Shown: positions 16,929 through 25,423 of the stretch, piece by piece | How positions within the stretch are numbered: position 1 is the first letter of the stretch | Layout: each line of letters begins with the position of its first letter | Assembly: GCF_002699205.1 (NCBI RefSeq) | Contig: NZ_PABT01000032.1 | Location: 62,001-126,000 of the forward strand | Reading direction: 5' to 3' | Source of the DNA: Allomuricauda sp. | GTDB taxonomy: Bacteria > Bacteroidota > Bacteroidia > Flavobacteriales > Flavobacteriaceae | Length of the DNA: 64,000 nt | Program-made: the position numbers and the translations under genes | The notes under the pieces: model-generated | What the model saw: only the letters and a program-made list of their open reading frames with translations | Told to the model about the DNA's origin: nothing | Databases searched by the model: none

Positions 16929-17828
16929 ATGAAATTCGGCAAAGTAGACCATCCTGAACTTATAGATTTCACCATTCCACCGGACCATCCGGACACTCCT
17001 GTAGTCCTCGGAAAGAACAAAACAGGTGCAGATACCAAGATTTATGTAGGCTGTGCCAAATGGAACAGGCAAGAACTCAAGAATTTTTATCCAAGGGGCA
17101 CAAAAGATGAATTGGCGTATTATTCCACACAATTCAATAGCATCGAGTTAAATGCCACTTTCTACCGCATTTTTCCATCGGAACAGTATGAAAAATGGTA
17201 CGACAAGACCCCTGAAAATTTTAAATTCTTTCCAAAGATGACACGGGAGGTAAGTCATCTTCGTCGCATGAACGATAGAGCACTTGAAGCTGTAGATCGC
17301 TTTTTGGAAGTAACTTCTTTGCTTGGAGAAAAACTGGGGACCATCTTTCTACAGATGCACAACAACTTTGGACCCAAAAACTGGGACAGGGTGGTGCGCT
17401 TTGTGGAATATTGGCCCAAGGAATTTCCACTGGCCATGGAGTTCCGCCATACGGATTGGTTCAACGACGAAAAAGTGGCCCAAGAACTCTACCATTTATT
17501 GGAGGAAAACAATATTGCCAATATTTTGGTGGACACGGCAGGTAGGAGAGACCTAATGCACATGCGTTTAACGAACAATGAGGCTTTTATACGTTATGTT
17601 GGTGCCAATCACTCATCGGATTATCCCCGATTGGATGATTGGATCAATCGCTTATCTTCTTGGAAATCCATGGGTTTGGAAAACATCCATTTCTTTGTAC
17701 ATCAAAATCTGGAATTGGAATCCCCATTATTGTCAGCTTACTTTATAGAACACCTAAATGCCAAAATGGGCTGTGATCTCCATGTTCCCAAGACCACTTT
17801 ACCACCACAAAAGGATTTGTTCAACTAA
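16929..17828 (+). CDS. DUF72 (YecE-like) TIM-barrel protein
   Basis: 299 residues from ATG 16929 (MKFGKVDHPEL); an upstream GTG at 16908 is less likely. The DUF72 pattern is clear: KIYVGCAKWNRQELKNFYPRG, YSTQFNSIELNATFYRIFPSEQYEKWYDKTPENFKFFPKMTREVSH, then EKLGTIFLQMHNNF and FPLAMEFRHTDWF. The family is a TIM-barrel-like fold of unknown biochemical role, common next to metal-cluster and repair genes. The neighbours here give no hint. Confidence 0.9.
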   Translation: MKFGKVDHPELIDFTIPPDHPDTPVVLGKNKTGADTKIYVGCAKWNRQELKNFYPRGTKDELAYYSTQFNSIELNATFYRIFPSEQYEKWYDKTPENFKFFPKMTREVSHLRRMNDRALEAVDRFLEVTSLLGEKLGTIFLQMHNNFGPKNWDRVVRFVEYWPKEFPLAMEFRHTDWFNDEKVAQELYHLLEENNIANILVDTAGRRDLMHMRLTNNEAFIRYVGANHSSDYPRLDDWINRLSSWKSMGLENIHFFVHQNLELESPLLSAYFIEHLNAKMGCDLHVPKTTLPPQKDLFN

Positions 17829-18000
17829 ACTGGCACAAATTGATCAATTCAAAAATCTAGGACACCCTAAATTGAGTACTCCATATTGGCGTATTGTGAA
17901 ATCTTTCAAATTCATAATTCGCATCAATTAAAGAGGTTAACAAGAAACTTCCTCAGCGGATTGATTTAACTTTGCACTATAATTCTTAAAGGTTATAGCT

Positions 18001-18411
18001 ATGAGATTTCACACAAGAAAATGGGTAAAACCCGAAGATTTGAACGCTAATGGAACCTTATTTGGAGGTAAGGTTTTGGCTTGGATCGATGAAGAAGCAG
18101 CACTTTACAGTATTATTCAACTGGAGAACAAAAAAGTGGTCACCAAATATATGTCCGAAATCAATTTTATGAGTACTGCCCTTGAAGGTGATATTGTTGA
18201 AATCGGAATCGACGTTGTAAAATTCGGGGTCACCTCAATGACACTCAACTGTGAAGTGAGAAATAAGATGACCCACGAAAGTATTGTTACAGTGGACAAT
18301 ATTATTATGGTAAACCTAGACGATAACGGTAATCCCAAGCCCCACGGAAAAACGAAAATAGAATACGTTAAAGACCGTTTGGCAAAAAAGGAAAAAGAGG
18401 AAAACTCTTAG
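18001..18411 (+). CDS. Acyl-CoA thioesterase (hotdog fold, YciA/BACH-like)
   Basis: 136 residues; a single hotdog domain. The active-site helix is NANGTLFGGKVLAWIDEEAAL, with the Asp of WIDE the likely catalytic carboxylate, followed by the paired strands VVTKYMSEINFMSTALEGDIVEIG and VTSMTLNCEVRN. It hydrolyses acyl-CoA to free acid and CoA. ATG start. Its last four bases overlap the end of the convergent dipeptidase gene. Confidence 0.88.
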   Translation: MRFHTRKWVKPEDLNANGTLFGGKVLAWIDEEAALYSIIQLENKKVVTKYMSEINFMSTALEGDIVEIGIDVVKFGVTSMTLNCEVRNKMTHESIVTVDNIIMVNLDDNGNPKPHGKTKIEYVKDRLAKKEKEENS

Positions 18412-19691
18412 TTCAACGTCTTGGCAACGGCCTGGACTTCGTCCAATACCCTTAACAAGTTACCGCCCCACAATTTGGCGATTTCTTCTTCGGTATAGCC
18501 ACGTTTTACAAGTTCCAAGGTCACGTTGAAGGTTTCAGAAGCATCTGACCATCCTTCAATACCACCGCCTCCATCAAAATCGGAGCTGATGCCAACGTGG
18601 TCAATTCCGATCAAATCTACCATGTAGTCAATGTGATCCACGAAATCGGATACATTGACGGCTGGTGGTGCATTGGGGTCAGTTTCCGCCAATTCATTGC
18701 CAATTTTCATCACCTTTCTGTAATTGGCAAAGAAATCTTCACGTTGTTCATCTGTCAAAGAAGATAGTTGCTTGCGTTCGTACCATGCAATATCAAGTGA
18801 ATCGGCCACTTTTTTGTAAACATCCTTCATGTATGCCGATCTTGCTTCATGCTTTTCGGTGTTCAAATATGAGCTAAAGGCAACTGTTTGCACAACGCCC
18901 CCGTTTTCTTTCATCATCATGAGCTGTTCATCGTCCAAGTTGCGACTGTGGTTACAAAGCGCCCTAGCTGATGAGTGCGAAGCAATGATCGGAGCTTTGG
19001 ACAGCTCGATCATTTGTTTCATGGCCTCTCTGGATGGGTGGGAAACATCGATCATGATACCCAAGCGGTTCATTTCGGCAACTGCTTTTTTACCAAGCTC
19101 ACTAAGACCATTGTGTAGCCATACACTGTCTTTTTCCCCCGTATTGGAATCACTGAACTGGCTATGGCCATTGTGGGCAAGGGATATATATCTCGCTCCA
19201 CGTTTATGGTATTCTTCTATTTTGCCAAGGTCTTCCCCAATAGGATACGCATTTTCCACACCGATCATGGCCACCTTTTTACCAGAGGCCACAATTCTTC
19301 TCACATCATCGGAAGTAAGGGCCAGTTCAATTTGATCAGGAGCAATTTCCTCACAAAGTCTGTGTATGGCATCAAATTTGGAAATGGCATTTTCAGAAGC
19401 TTTGGCATAACCTTCAGGCGTAAGTTCGCCCTGTCCGGTGTACACGATCAACCAGACTACATCCAATCCACCCTCTTCCATTTTGGGAAGGTTGATTTGG
19501 GTATCCAATCTTTGGGTATAGTTGATACTGTCCGTAAAATTCTGGACATTGATATCGTCGTGGGTATCAATCGTAATTACGGAATCATGGATCCGCTGTG
19601 CTTTTTCTTCCAAGGTTTCTGTTTTTTCGGGTTGTTTCTCTCCGCAGGAGATCAATAGAACAAGGGTTGAGAGTAAATAAAAATATTTCAT
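18408..19691 (-). CDS. Membrane dipeptidase (peptidase M19), lipoprotein
   Basis: 427 residues. A short signal peptide ends in the lipobox LLISC with C16, so the protein is predicted to be membrane-anchored outside the cytoplasm. The M19 zinc site is seen in the H44-x-D46 motif of IDTHDD, the bridging Glu of MIGVENAYPIGED, and histidines in DVSHPSR and IASHSSARAL. Renal-dipeptidase relatives cleave dipeptides, including D-residue substrates. Family length is normal. It converges with the thioesterase gene. Confidence 0.93.
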   Translation of the reverse strand: MKYFYLLSTLVLLISCGEKQPEKTETLEEKAQRIHDSVITIDTHDDINVQNFTDSINYTQRLDTQINLPKMEEGGLDVVWLIVYTGQGELTPEGYAKASENAISKFDAIHRLCEEIAPDQIELALTSDDVRRIVASGKKVAMIGVENAYPIGEDLGKIEEYHKRGARYISLAHNGHSQFSDSNTGEKDSVWLHNGLSELGKKAVAEMNRLGIMIDVSHPSREAMKQMIELSKAPIIASHSSARALCNHSRNLDDEQLMMMKENGGVVQTVAFSSYLNTEKHEARSAYMKDVYKKVADSLDIAWYERKQLSSLTDEQREDFFANYRKVMKIGNELAETDPNAPPAVNVSDFVDHIDYMVDLIGIDHVGISSDFDGGGGIEGWSDASETFNVTLELVKRGYTEEEIAKLWGGNLLRVLDEVQAVAKTLN

Positions 19692-19819
19692 GGTTGGTTT
19701 TTTTATACATACAAATATCGCGATTTGACAACAAAATATGAATACTACGGAACAATAAATTGTAATCCCTCAGTTTAATCGACAATTTTAGAAAGATTAA
19801 TAACCATTACCATAATACA

Positions 19820-20602
19820 TTGAGAACACGGGAATTGTTAACATATCTGGAAAAGTTGGAAATAGGATTGAGTTCCTTTTCTTATGAAGAATTGGGCGTT
19901 GTAGAGGCTGGCGAACTCAAAAAATCATTTGAAATGTTCAAGTATGGACTGGAAAGCAAAGTTTTTGGGATTTCAGAAATGAAACAGCTGGAAACCATCT
20001 ACAAAAATGTGGGTATCCAAAGTAACGATAACAAAACAATCGACGAATCCGACCAGGATAAAATCGCTGCACTGATCAGATCTCTTGAAAAAACAACTTT
20101 GTCCAAAGAGCAACTTGAAATCGTGAAAAAAATGAAGAACATGATAAAAAGTTCACAGGATGGATGTGTCCAAAATTCTGATGCGGATATAGACAACGTG
20201 TCCAATGACTTTGAATTTATTGAAAAAAGTTTGAAGGCCGGGTTTGCCAATCAGAGTATCGATTTGAAACCTGTATTGGAAGATTGCATGGGGCATATAG
20301 AGCTTTTGGAAGAATTGGTCCGTATGTTCAAGCAAAATGTGTTGGAGTTTATCGGTAGTGCCAAAATCAACCTGATGAACGAGAATTTCAATGCCCTTGA
20401 GCAAGCCTGCCAAAAAATAATGCCCTCATTGCGAATGATGCAGACCTTTGGTCTCTTGGAAGTGATACAGCAAATAGTGAGACTGTGCAAAACTGATAGA
20501 GATGTAAAGCACCTCTCTTTTTTATATGATCAGTTTCTTAATGAATACCCATCTGTGGAAGAGCAGATAGATTTTGAAATGGAAATGTATAGAACGATGT
20601 AG
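19820..20602 (+). CDS. Degenerate Hpt-like protein
   Basis: 260 residues from a TTG at 19820; an in-frame stop at 19763 lies upstream with no ATG between. The C-terminal half (about 145-245) looks like a histidine phosphotransfer helical bundle, ending its key helix with ALEQACQKIMPSLRMMQTFGL. In phosphotransferring relatives this spot carries a His (AHKIxPS); here it is Q198, so the protein should not accept a phosphate. The N-terminal half is helical and charged, with no recognisable domain. Possible role: pseudo-Hpt adaptor in a response-regulator pathway. The Hpt resemblance is my reading of the motif and is uncertain. Confidence 0.6.
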   Translation: MRTRELLTYLEKLEIGLSSFSYEELGVVEAGELKKSFEMFKYGLESKVFGISEMKQLETIYKNVGIQSNDNKTIDESDQDKIAALIRSLEKTTLSKEQLEIVKKMKNMIKSSQDGCVQNSDADIDNVSNDFEFIEKSLKAGFANQSIDLKPVLEDCMGHIELLEELVRMFKQNVLEFIGSAKINLMNENFNALEQACQKIMPSLRMMQTFGLLEVIQQIVRLCKTDRDVKHLSFLYDQFLNEYPSVEEQIDFEMEMYRTM

Positions 20603-20612
20603 CAAAACTGCC

Positions 20613-20978
20613 ATGGCAAACAGTGATCTCCCAAAATACCTACAAAGCATTTTTTATCCCTTGTTCCAGCATGCTAAGGATCTTGAATGCCAGCTAATGC
20701 TCATGGATGAAATGTTGGAAGTAGGGGACAAGAAGGAAATTCCCTTTTTGGCGGAGCTGGAATCCCATGAAAACCCAAAAATCAGCAACAAGGCTTTTGA
20801 GATAAAAACCGCGCTCCAATCCAAATTGGGACTGATCACGGATACGGAACGAAGGAGATTGCCAATGAACCTTTGCTTTATCTATGATGAATTCAATATC
20901 AGACCGAGCAAAGTGGACAAGGATCTTGACTTCGAGATTGAACTGGATATTTTAAATACAAAACCAGACGAAATGTGA
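20613..20978 (+). CDS. Hypothetical protein following the Hpt-like gene
   Basis: 121 residues from ATG 20613 (MANSDLPKYLQS); an upstream in-frame start at 20574 would overlap the previous gene and is not needed. Mostly helical and acidic, with no recognised motif. It lies 10 nt after the Hpt-like gene and is probably co-transcribed, so a shared pathway is plausible. Its two paralogue-like small neighbours at 21066 and 21192 follow on the same strand. Confidence 0.6.
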   Translation: MANSDLPKYLQSIFYPLFQHAKDLECQLMLMDEMLEVGDKKEIPFLAELESHENPKISNKAFEIKTALQSKLGLITDTERRRLPMNLCFIYDEFNIRPSKVDKDLDFEIELDILNTKPDEM

Positions 20979-21065
20979 TTTTCACCACATTTTATGATTT
21001 AAAAAATAATCTTCAAGATGAATTAACGTTATATCTATAAAAACCCCGAAAAACCAAATATTATC

Positions 21066-21164
21066 ATGTTATACGATACCTACGGAGAAGAATACTTGGC
21101 ATTTTTACAAGAACTCAATGAAATATTGAGCATCAACGAACTTGCTGAACTTGATTACCTATAA
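21066..21164 (+). CDS. Small ORF, 32 residues, paralogue of the next
   Basis: Reads from ATG 21066 to TAA 21162-21164. Its centre, EYLAFLQELNEILSIN, is an amphipathic helix that resembles AYLNFIQDLKDMLTDFD in the next small ORF. No known family. Two similar frames in tandem make chance occurrence less likely. Confidence 0.45.
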   Translation: MLYDTYGEEYLAFLQELNEILSINELAELDYL

Positions 21165-21191
21165 TTGACAAACACCCCAAAATTTGTTCAA

Positions 21192-21293
21192 ATGAAAAAC
21201 CATAACAAAGAAAACACAGCCTACTTGAATTTCATTCAAGATTTAAAAGACATGCTCACCGATTTTGACATTAGTCTGTTGAGCAAACCATGA
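21192..21293 (+). CDS. Small ORF, 33 residues, paralogue of the previous
   Basis: Reads from ATG 21192 to TGA 21291-21293, 27 nt after the preceding small ORF. The helix AYLNFIQDLKDMLTDFD matches the spacing of hydrophobic and acidic residues in its neighbour. It ends 18 nt before the intrinsic terminator at 21312-21347, which would close this transcription unit. Confidence 0.45.
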   Translation: MKNHNKENTAYLNFIQDLKDMLTDFDISLLSKP

Positions 21294-21311
21294 TGTTTAA
21301 GTGAATATCAT

Positions 21312-21347
21312 AAAAAAGGGGATGTTGATTACAACATCCCCTTTTTT
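21312..21347. terminator. Bidirectional intrinsic terminator between the small ORFs and rpoD
   Basis: A perfect 10-bp stem, GGGGATGTTG (21318-21327) with CAACATCCCC (21332-21341), flanked by AAAAAA on the left and TTTTTT on the right, so it can end transcription in both directions. Confidence 0.92.
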
Positions 21348-21367
21348 ATACACAACTATTTGGGTCC

Positions 21368-22231
21368 TTATCCCAAATAAGACTTCAATATCTTACTTTT
21401 CGAGGTGTGCCTTAATTTTCTGATTGCCTTTTCACGGATCTGTCGCACACGCTCCCGGGTCAAATCGAACGTACTACCAATTTCTTCCAAGGTCATGGAA
21501 GGTTGGTCCCCAATTCCGTAATACAACCGTACAACATCGGCTTCCCTTGGTGAAAGCGTATCCAATGCCCTATTGATCTCCGTGTTCAGGGACTGGTGCA
21601 TTAGACCATTGTCAGGTTTTGGGGAATCACCGGCGTTCATCACATCGTACAGATTGGAAGTTTCCCCTTCTTTTAAGGGGGCATCCATGGATACGTGTCT
21701 ACCGGTATTTTTCAAGGATTGTTTCACTTCGGAAACCGTCATGTCCAGTTCTTTTGCAATTTCCTCTGGAGATGGTGGGCGTTCGTGGGCTTGTTCCAAA
21801 TAGGAGAATGTCTTTTTTATCTTGTTGATGGAGCCGATCTTGTTCAGGGGCAACCGAACCACTCGGGACTGTTCCGCCAAAGCTTGAAGAATGGACTGGC
21901 GAATCCACCATACCGCATAGGAAATGAATTTAAACCCACGCGTCTCATCAAAACGTTTGGCCGCCTTGACCAGCCCCACGTTACCTTCATTGATCAAATC
22001 AGGCAGCTTGAGCCCTTGATTTTGATATTGCTTTGCCACGGACACCACAAACCTTAAATTCGCATTGGTCAATTTTTCCAAGGCAGCTTGGTCCCCGGCC
22101 CTGATTTTCTGAGCCAGCTCAACTTCCTCTTGCGCAGTGATAAGATCTATCTTACTAATATCCTGCAAGTATTTGTCAAGCGATTTGGATTCCCGGTTCG
22201 TGACCTGTTTAATGATTTTTAGCTGCCTCAT
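21368..22231 (-). CDS. rpoD: Primary RNA polymerase sigma factor (sigma-70/RpoD, short Bacteroidota form)
   Basis: 287 residues; lacks the long region 1.1 of enterobacterial sigma-70, as is usual for Bacteroidota. Region 1.2 is [21 protein letters not shown], region 2 contains [17 protein letters not shown] and [17 protein letters not shown], region 3 follows ([13 protein letters not shown]), and region 4 ends in the helix-turn-helix [20 protein letters not shown]. This factor recognises the TAnnTTTG promoters seen elsewhere in the window. ATG start; terminator just downstream. Confidence 0.96.
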   Translation of the reverse strand: MRQLKIIKQVTNRESKSLDKYLQDISKIDLITAQEEVELAQKIRAGDQAALEKLTNANLRFVVSVAKQYQNQGLKLPDLINEGNVGLVKAAKRFDETRGFKFISYAVWWIRQSILQALAEQSRVVRLPLNKIGSINKIKKTFSYLEQAHERPPSPEEIAKELDMTVSEVKQSLKNTGRHVSMDAPLKEGETSNLYDVMNAGDSPKPDNGLMHQSLNTEINRALDTLSPREADVVRLYYGIGDQPSMTLEEIGSTFDLTRERVRQIREKAIRKLRHTSKSKILKSYLG

Positions 22232-22410
22232 TCTTATTATCTGGTTTACAAGTGTTACAAGCTATCATTATACATCATAATCTCCATTTTTCCAAGCCTA
22301 AAATGTTATTGTTATCAAAATGTTATGAGCAAACACGCAAAAAAATGTCCAATTATTGATTGTTGATACTATTTTTATAGAAAAGCATCCGAGTATTGGT
22401 CACAAGCATA

Positions 22411-22438
22411 AAAAACCCCTAATTTTGTAGGGTTTTTT
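22411..22438 (+). terminator. Intrinsic terminator-like hairpin upstream of the helicase gene
   Basis: CCCTA (22416-22421 region) pairs with TAGGG (22428-22432), flanked by A and T runs, with one bulged C. It lies between divergent rpoD and the helicase with no ORF upstream on the plus strand, so what it terminates is unclear. It could end a short RNA or antisense transcript from 22232-22410. Confidence 0.5.
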
Positions 22439-22466
22439 ATTTAAGAATCCATAACGCCATTTTCCT

Positions 22467-23978
22467 TTGGAAGTAAACAGAGCAATCAAGAAGAAAACTT
22501 TATACGATTATCAGGAAGAAGACCTGAACAAAATCTTCGATCAGCTGGAAAAACTTCCTGCAGGTACCAATATTCTGTACCAATTGCCCACGGGGGGCGG
22601 CAAAACAGTGGTGTTTTCCGAAATTACCCGGCGGTTTATTGCGCAGACGGGCAAAAAGGTGATGGTGTTGACCCATCGTATCGAGCTCAGTAAGCAAACC
22701 TCCAAAATGCTACACGGTTTTGGGGTGGCCAACAAGGTCATCAACAGTGAGGTCAAAGAACTATATGACCAGGATGACTATATGTGCTTTGTGGCCATGG
22801 TGGAAACGCTGAACAACCGACTACAGGAAGAAAAGGTGAAAATCAACAATATAGGGCTTGTCATTATTGATGAGGCACACTACAATTCCTTTAGGAAACT
22901 GTTCAAATATTTTGAGGATTCCACCATATTGGGAGTTACGGCAACCCCGTTAAGTTCCAATATCAAACTCCCCATGAAGGACAACTATAAGCATTTGATC
23001 ATTGGGGAATCCATAAAATCACTGATAGACAAGCAGTTCTTGGCCAAGGCCAACCTGTACAACTACGATGTAAGCCTAAAGACCCTGAAATTGGGGATCA
23101 ACGGGGACTATACGGTCAAATCCTCCGATGAACTCTACAGCGCCCACAGCATGCTCGGCAAATTGCTGACGGCCTACGAAGAGATAGCCAAAGGGACCAA
23201 AACATTGATTTTCAACAACGGGATCAATACCTCGCTCTATGTGTACGAGACCTTTAAAAAGGCCGGCTACAACGTAAGGCACCTGGACAACAAAAACTCG
23301 GCCACGGAGCGAAAAGAGATTTTGGAATGGTTTGCCAAAACACCCGATGCAATTTTGACCTCCGTGAGCATATTGACCACGGGATTTGACGAACCTACCG
23401 TGGAGTCCATTATTTTAAATCGGGCCACACGTTCGCTTACCCTGTATTTTCAGATGATCGGTAGGGGATCCAGGGTGCTGCCCAACAAGACCGAATTCAA
23501 CGTTATCGATATGGGTAACAATATTGCCCGTTTTGGACCTTGGGACGCACCGATAGACTGGCAGGAAATCTTTCATTTCCCGGACTTCTATCTGGAAAAC
23601 ATCAAAAATGATGAAGAGATAGAGCGTGAATTTGTCTACGAAATGCCGGACGAGCTCAAGGCCAAGTTCAGTAAGTCCGACAACATTACCTTTGATGTAA
23701 AAGAAGAATACAAAAAAGTATTTGCCCAAGGATTGAAATCCAAGGTCGTACTCGAAAGGAGCATTGAGCAACATGCCCAAATTTGTGTGGAAAACAGTGA
23801 AGATGTGTTCGACGCCCGAATTTTGGCCAAGGAACTCAAGGACGAGATAGCCTATCGGATAAAACAATATTCGTACTGCATCATGAACAACACCAAAAAT
23901 TACAAAGAATGGCTGGAGGAAGATTACGAACGAAAGCTCCGTTCCGCCATTTCCAAAAAGTTTGCCGCCAAAATGTAG
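22467..23978 (+). CDS. DEAD/DEAH superfamily 2 helicase
   Basis: 503 residues from a TTG at 22467; a stop lies 15 nt upstream in frame and no ATG is near. The RecA-like domains carry motif I (LPTGGGKTVVF, about 41-51), motif II DEAH (VIIDEAHY), motif III TAT (LGVTATPL), and motif VI (QMIGRGSR). The C-terminal ~130 residues are charged and helical. The closest type is the restriction-enzyme/RecQ-unrelated 'DEAD/DEAH box helicase' group acting on DNA or RNA; the substrate is unclear. No restriction subunits are nearby. GC is higher than in the DUF3800 region downstream. Confidence 0.88.
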   Translation: MEVNRAIKKKTLYDYQEEDLNKIFDQLEKLPAGTNILYQLPTGGGKTVVFSEITRRFIAQTGKKVMVLTHRIELSKQTSKMLHGFGVANKVINSEVKELYDQDDYMCFVAMVETLNNRLQEEKVKINNIGLVIIDEAHYNSFRKLFKYFEDSTILGVTATPLSSNIKLPMKDNYKHLIIGESIKSLIDKQFLAKANLYNYDVSLKTLKLGINGDYTVKSSDELYSAHSMLGKLLTAYEEIAKGTKTLIFNNGINTSLYVYETFKKAGYNVRHLDNKNSATERKEILEWFAKTPDAILTSVSILTTGFDEPTVESIILNRATRSLTLYFQMIGRGSRVLPNKTEFNVIDMGNNIARFGPWDAPIDWQEIFHFPDFYLENIKNDEEIEREFVYEMPDELKAKFSKSDNITFDVKEEYKKVFAQGLKSKVVLERSIEQHAQICVENSEDVFDARILAKELKDEIAYRIKQYSYCIMNNTKNYKEWLEEDYERKLRSAISKKFAAKM

Positions 23979-24049
23979 GTTGGATTATTTGAAGGTGATT
24001 CCCGGGCTTGTCCCGTACATTGCACTTCCAACGTTGAACTTTTACCAAC

Positions 24050-25285
24050 ATGTCAAAAAAACTCCTTGTCATCGGTTATATATGGCCAGAGCCGAGCACT
24101 ACGGCCGCCGGATGCCGCATGCTGCAGCTGCTGGAAACGTTTGCGGCCTTTGGTTACCAAGTCACATTTGCCAGTACCGCCAGCAAAACCGATTATAGCC
24201 AGGACCTGGCATCCATGGGGATCAAGGAAGTTTCCATAAAGCTCAACCACTCCAGTTTTGATGATTTTGTAAAACAACTTGTACCGGATGTGGTGGTGTT
24301 CGACCGTTTTATGGTGGAAGAGCAATTTGGATGGCGCGTGTCCGAATTTGCCCCCCAAGCCATCCGTATCTTGAACACCGAAGGTCTCCACGCATTGCGA
24401 AAGGCCAGGGAAGAGGCTCACAAAAAAGGGCAATCGTTTGGGATAGCACATTGGAAAAACCACCCGATGACGCTACGTGAAGTGGCCAGTATCTATCGCT
24501 GTGACCTCAGTTTGATGATTTCCACCTACGAAATGGAAATTTTAGCGCATGAATTGGATATTCCCGGTCAGTTGTTGCACCATTTACCTTTTATGGTGGA
24601 TGGTTCCAGCGGGTTCACTGCGGATTGGGTCCCGTTTGAAGCTCGAAAAGGCTTTGTGGGCATCGGCAACGGCAAGCATGCCCCCAATGTGGATGCCGTA
24701 AAGGTTTTAAAACAAGAGGTTTGGCCACGGATATGCAAACGACTTCCTGATGCGGAACTGCATATTTATGGCGCGTACCTGCCCCAACAAGTGAACGAAA
24801 TGCACAGCCCCAGTACCGGTTTTTACGTACTCGGATGGGCTACGGAGGTACACGCGGTGCTCAATAGTGCACGTGTACTGTTGGCCCCGCTCCAATTTGG
24901 GGCCGGGATCAAGGGAAAATTGTTGGATGCCATGAAAACGGGCACGCCCAGTGTCACCACCACCATAGGTGCGGAGGGCATGCATGGCAATTTGGCGTGG
25001 AACGGCACCGTAACCAACGATTGGGACCATTTTGCCCAAGCTGCGGTGGACTTGCACCAAAACCAAACCCTTTGGGAGAATGCCCAGCAACAAGGTGCAG
25101 AATTGTTACGTACTTTTTATGATAAGGAGGCCGTGCAAGCCCAATTAAAAGACCGGCTACAACACCTAAGCAAAGCTTTGGGCACACACCGAGCACAAAA
25201 TTTTATCGGGAAGTTGTTACAGCACCAAACTTTGGCGAGCACCAAGTATATGGCGAAATGGATCGAGGAGAAAAATAGGGGGTAG
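24050..25285 (+). CDS. Glycosyltransferase (GT-B fold, family 4-like)
   Basis: 411 residues. The N-terminal lobe starts KLLVIGYIWPEPSTTAAGCRM, and the C-terminal lobe has the donor-binding region FVGIGNGKHAPNVDAV and APLQFGAGIKGKLLDAMKTGTPSVTTTIGAEGM, which is typical of GT4 enzymes. It transfers a sugar from a nucleotide donor; acceptor unknown. No polysaccharide cluster surrounds it, so it is a lone transferase. It follows the helicase by 71 nt on the same strand and has similar composition. ATG start. Confidence 0.86.
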   Translation: MSKKLLVIGYIWPEPSTTAAGCRMLQLLETFAAFGYQVTFASTASKTDYSQDLASMGIKEVSIKLNHSSFDDFVKQLVPDVVVFDRFMVEEQFGWRVSEFAPQAIRILNTEGLHALRKAREEAHKKGQSFGIAHWKNHPMTLREVASIYRCDLSLMISTYEMEILAHELDIPGQLLHHLPFMVDGSSGFTADWVPFEARKGFVGIGNGKHAPNVDAVKVLKQEVWPRICKRLPDAELHIYGAYLPQQVNEMHSPSTGFYVLGWATEVHAVLNSARVLLAPLQFGAGIKGKLLDAMKTGTPSVTTTIGAEGMHGNLAWNGTVTNDWDHFAQAAVDLHQNQTLWENAQQQGAELLRTFYDKEAVQAQLKDRLQHLSKALGTHRAQNFIGKLLQHQTLASTKYMAKWIEEKNRG

Positions 25286-25423
25286 GGGGGTATTGTATAA
25301 GATTCGTTACGTTGTTTTATACACTTAATTGTACAAGTACACACCAACTGAAAAAACCGTTAGGAATTTCATAAGTAAGTAGGTGGGGACAAGTAATTAA
25401 TTATACACGTATTTGGTACATAC

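Noticed and set aside
18829..19658. Long plus-strand ORFs opposite the dipeptidase
   Set aside because: They are antisense to a clear M19 peptidase with all zinc ligands and have no protein features.
22467..23978. Type I/III restriction subunit
   Set aside because: The helicase motifs fit, but there is no methylase, specificity subunit or nuclease domain next to it.
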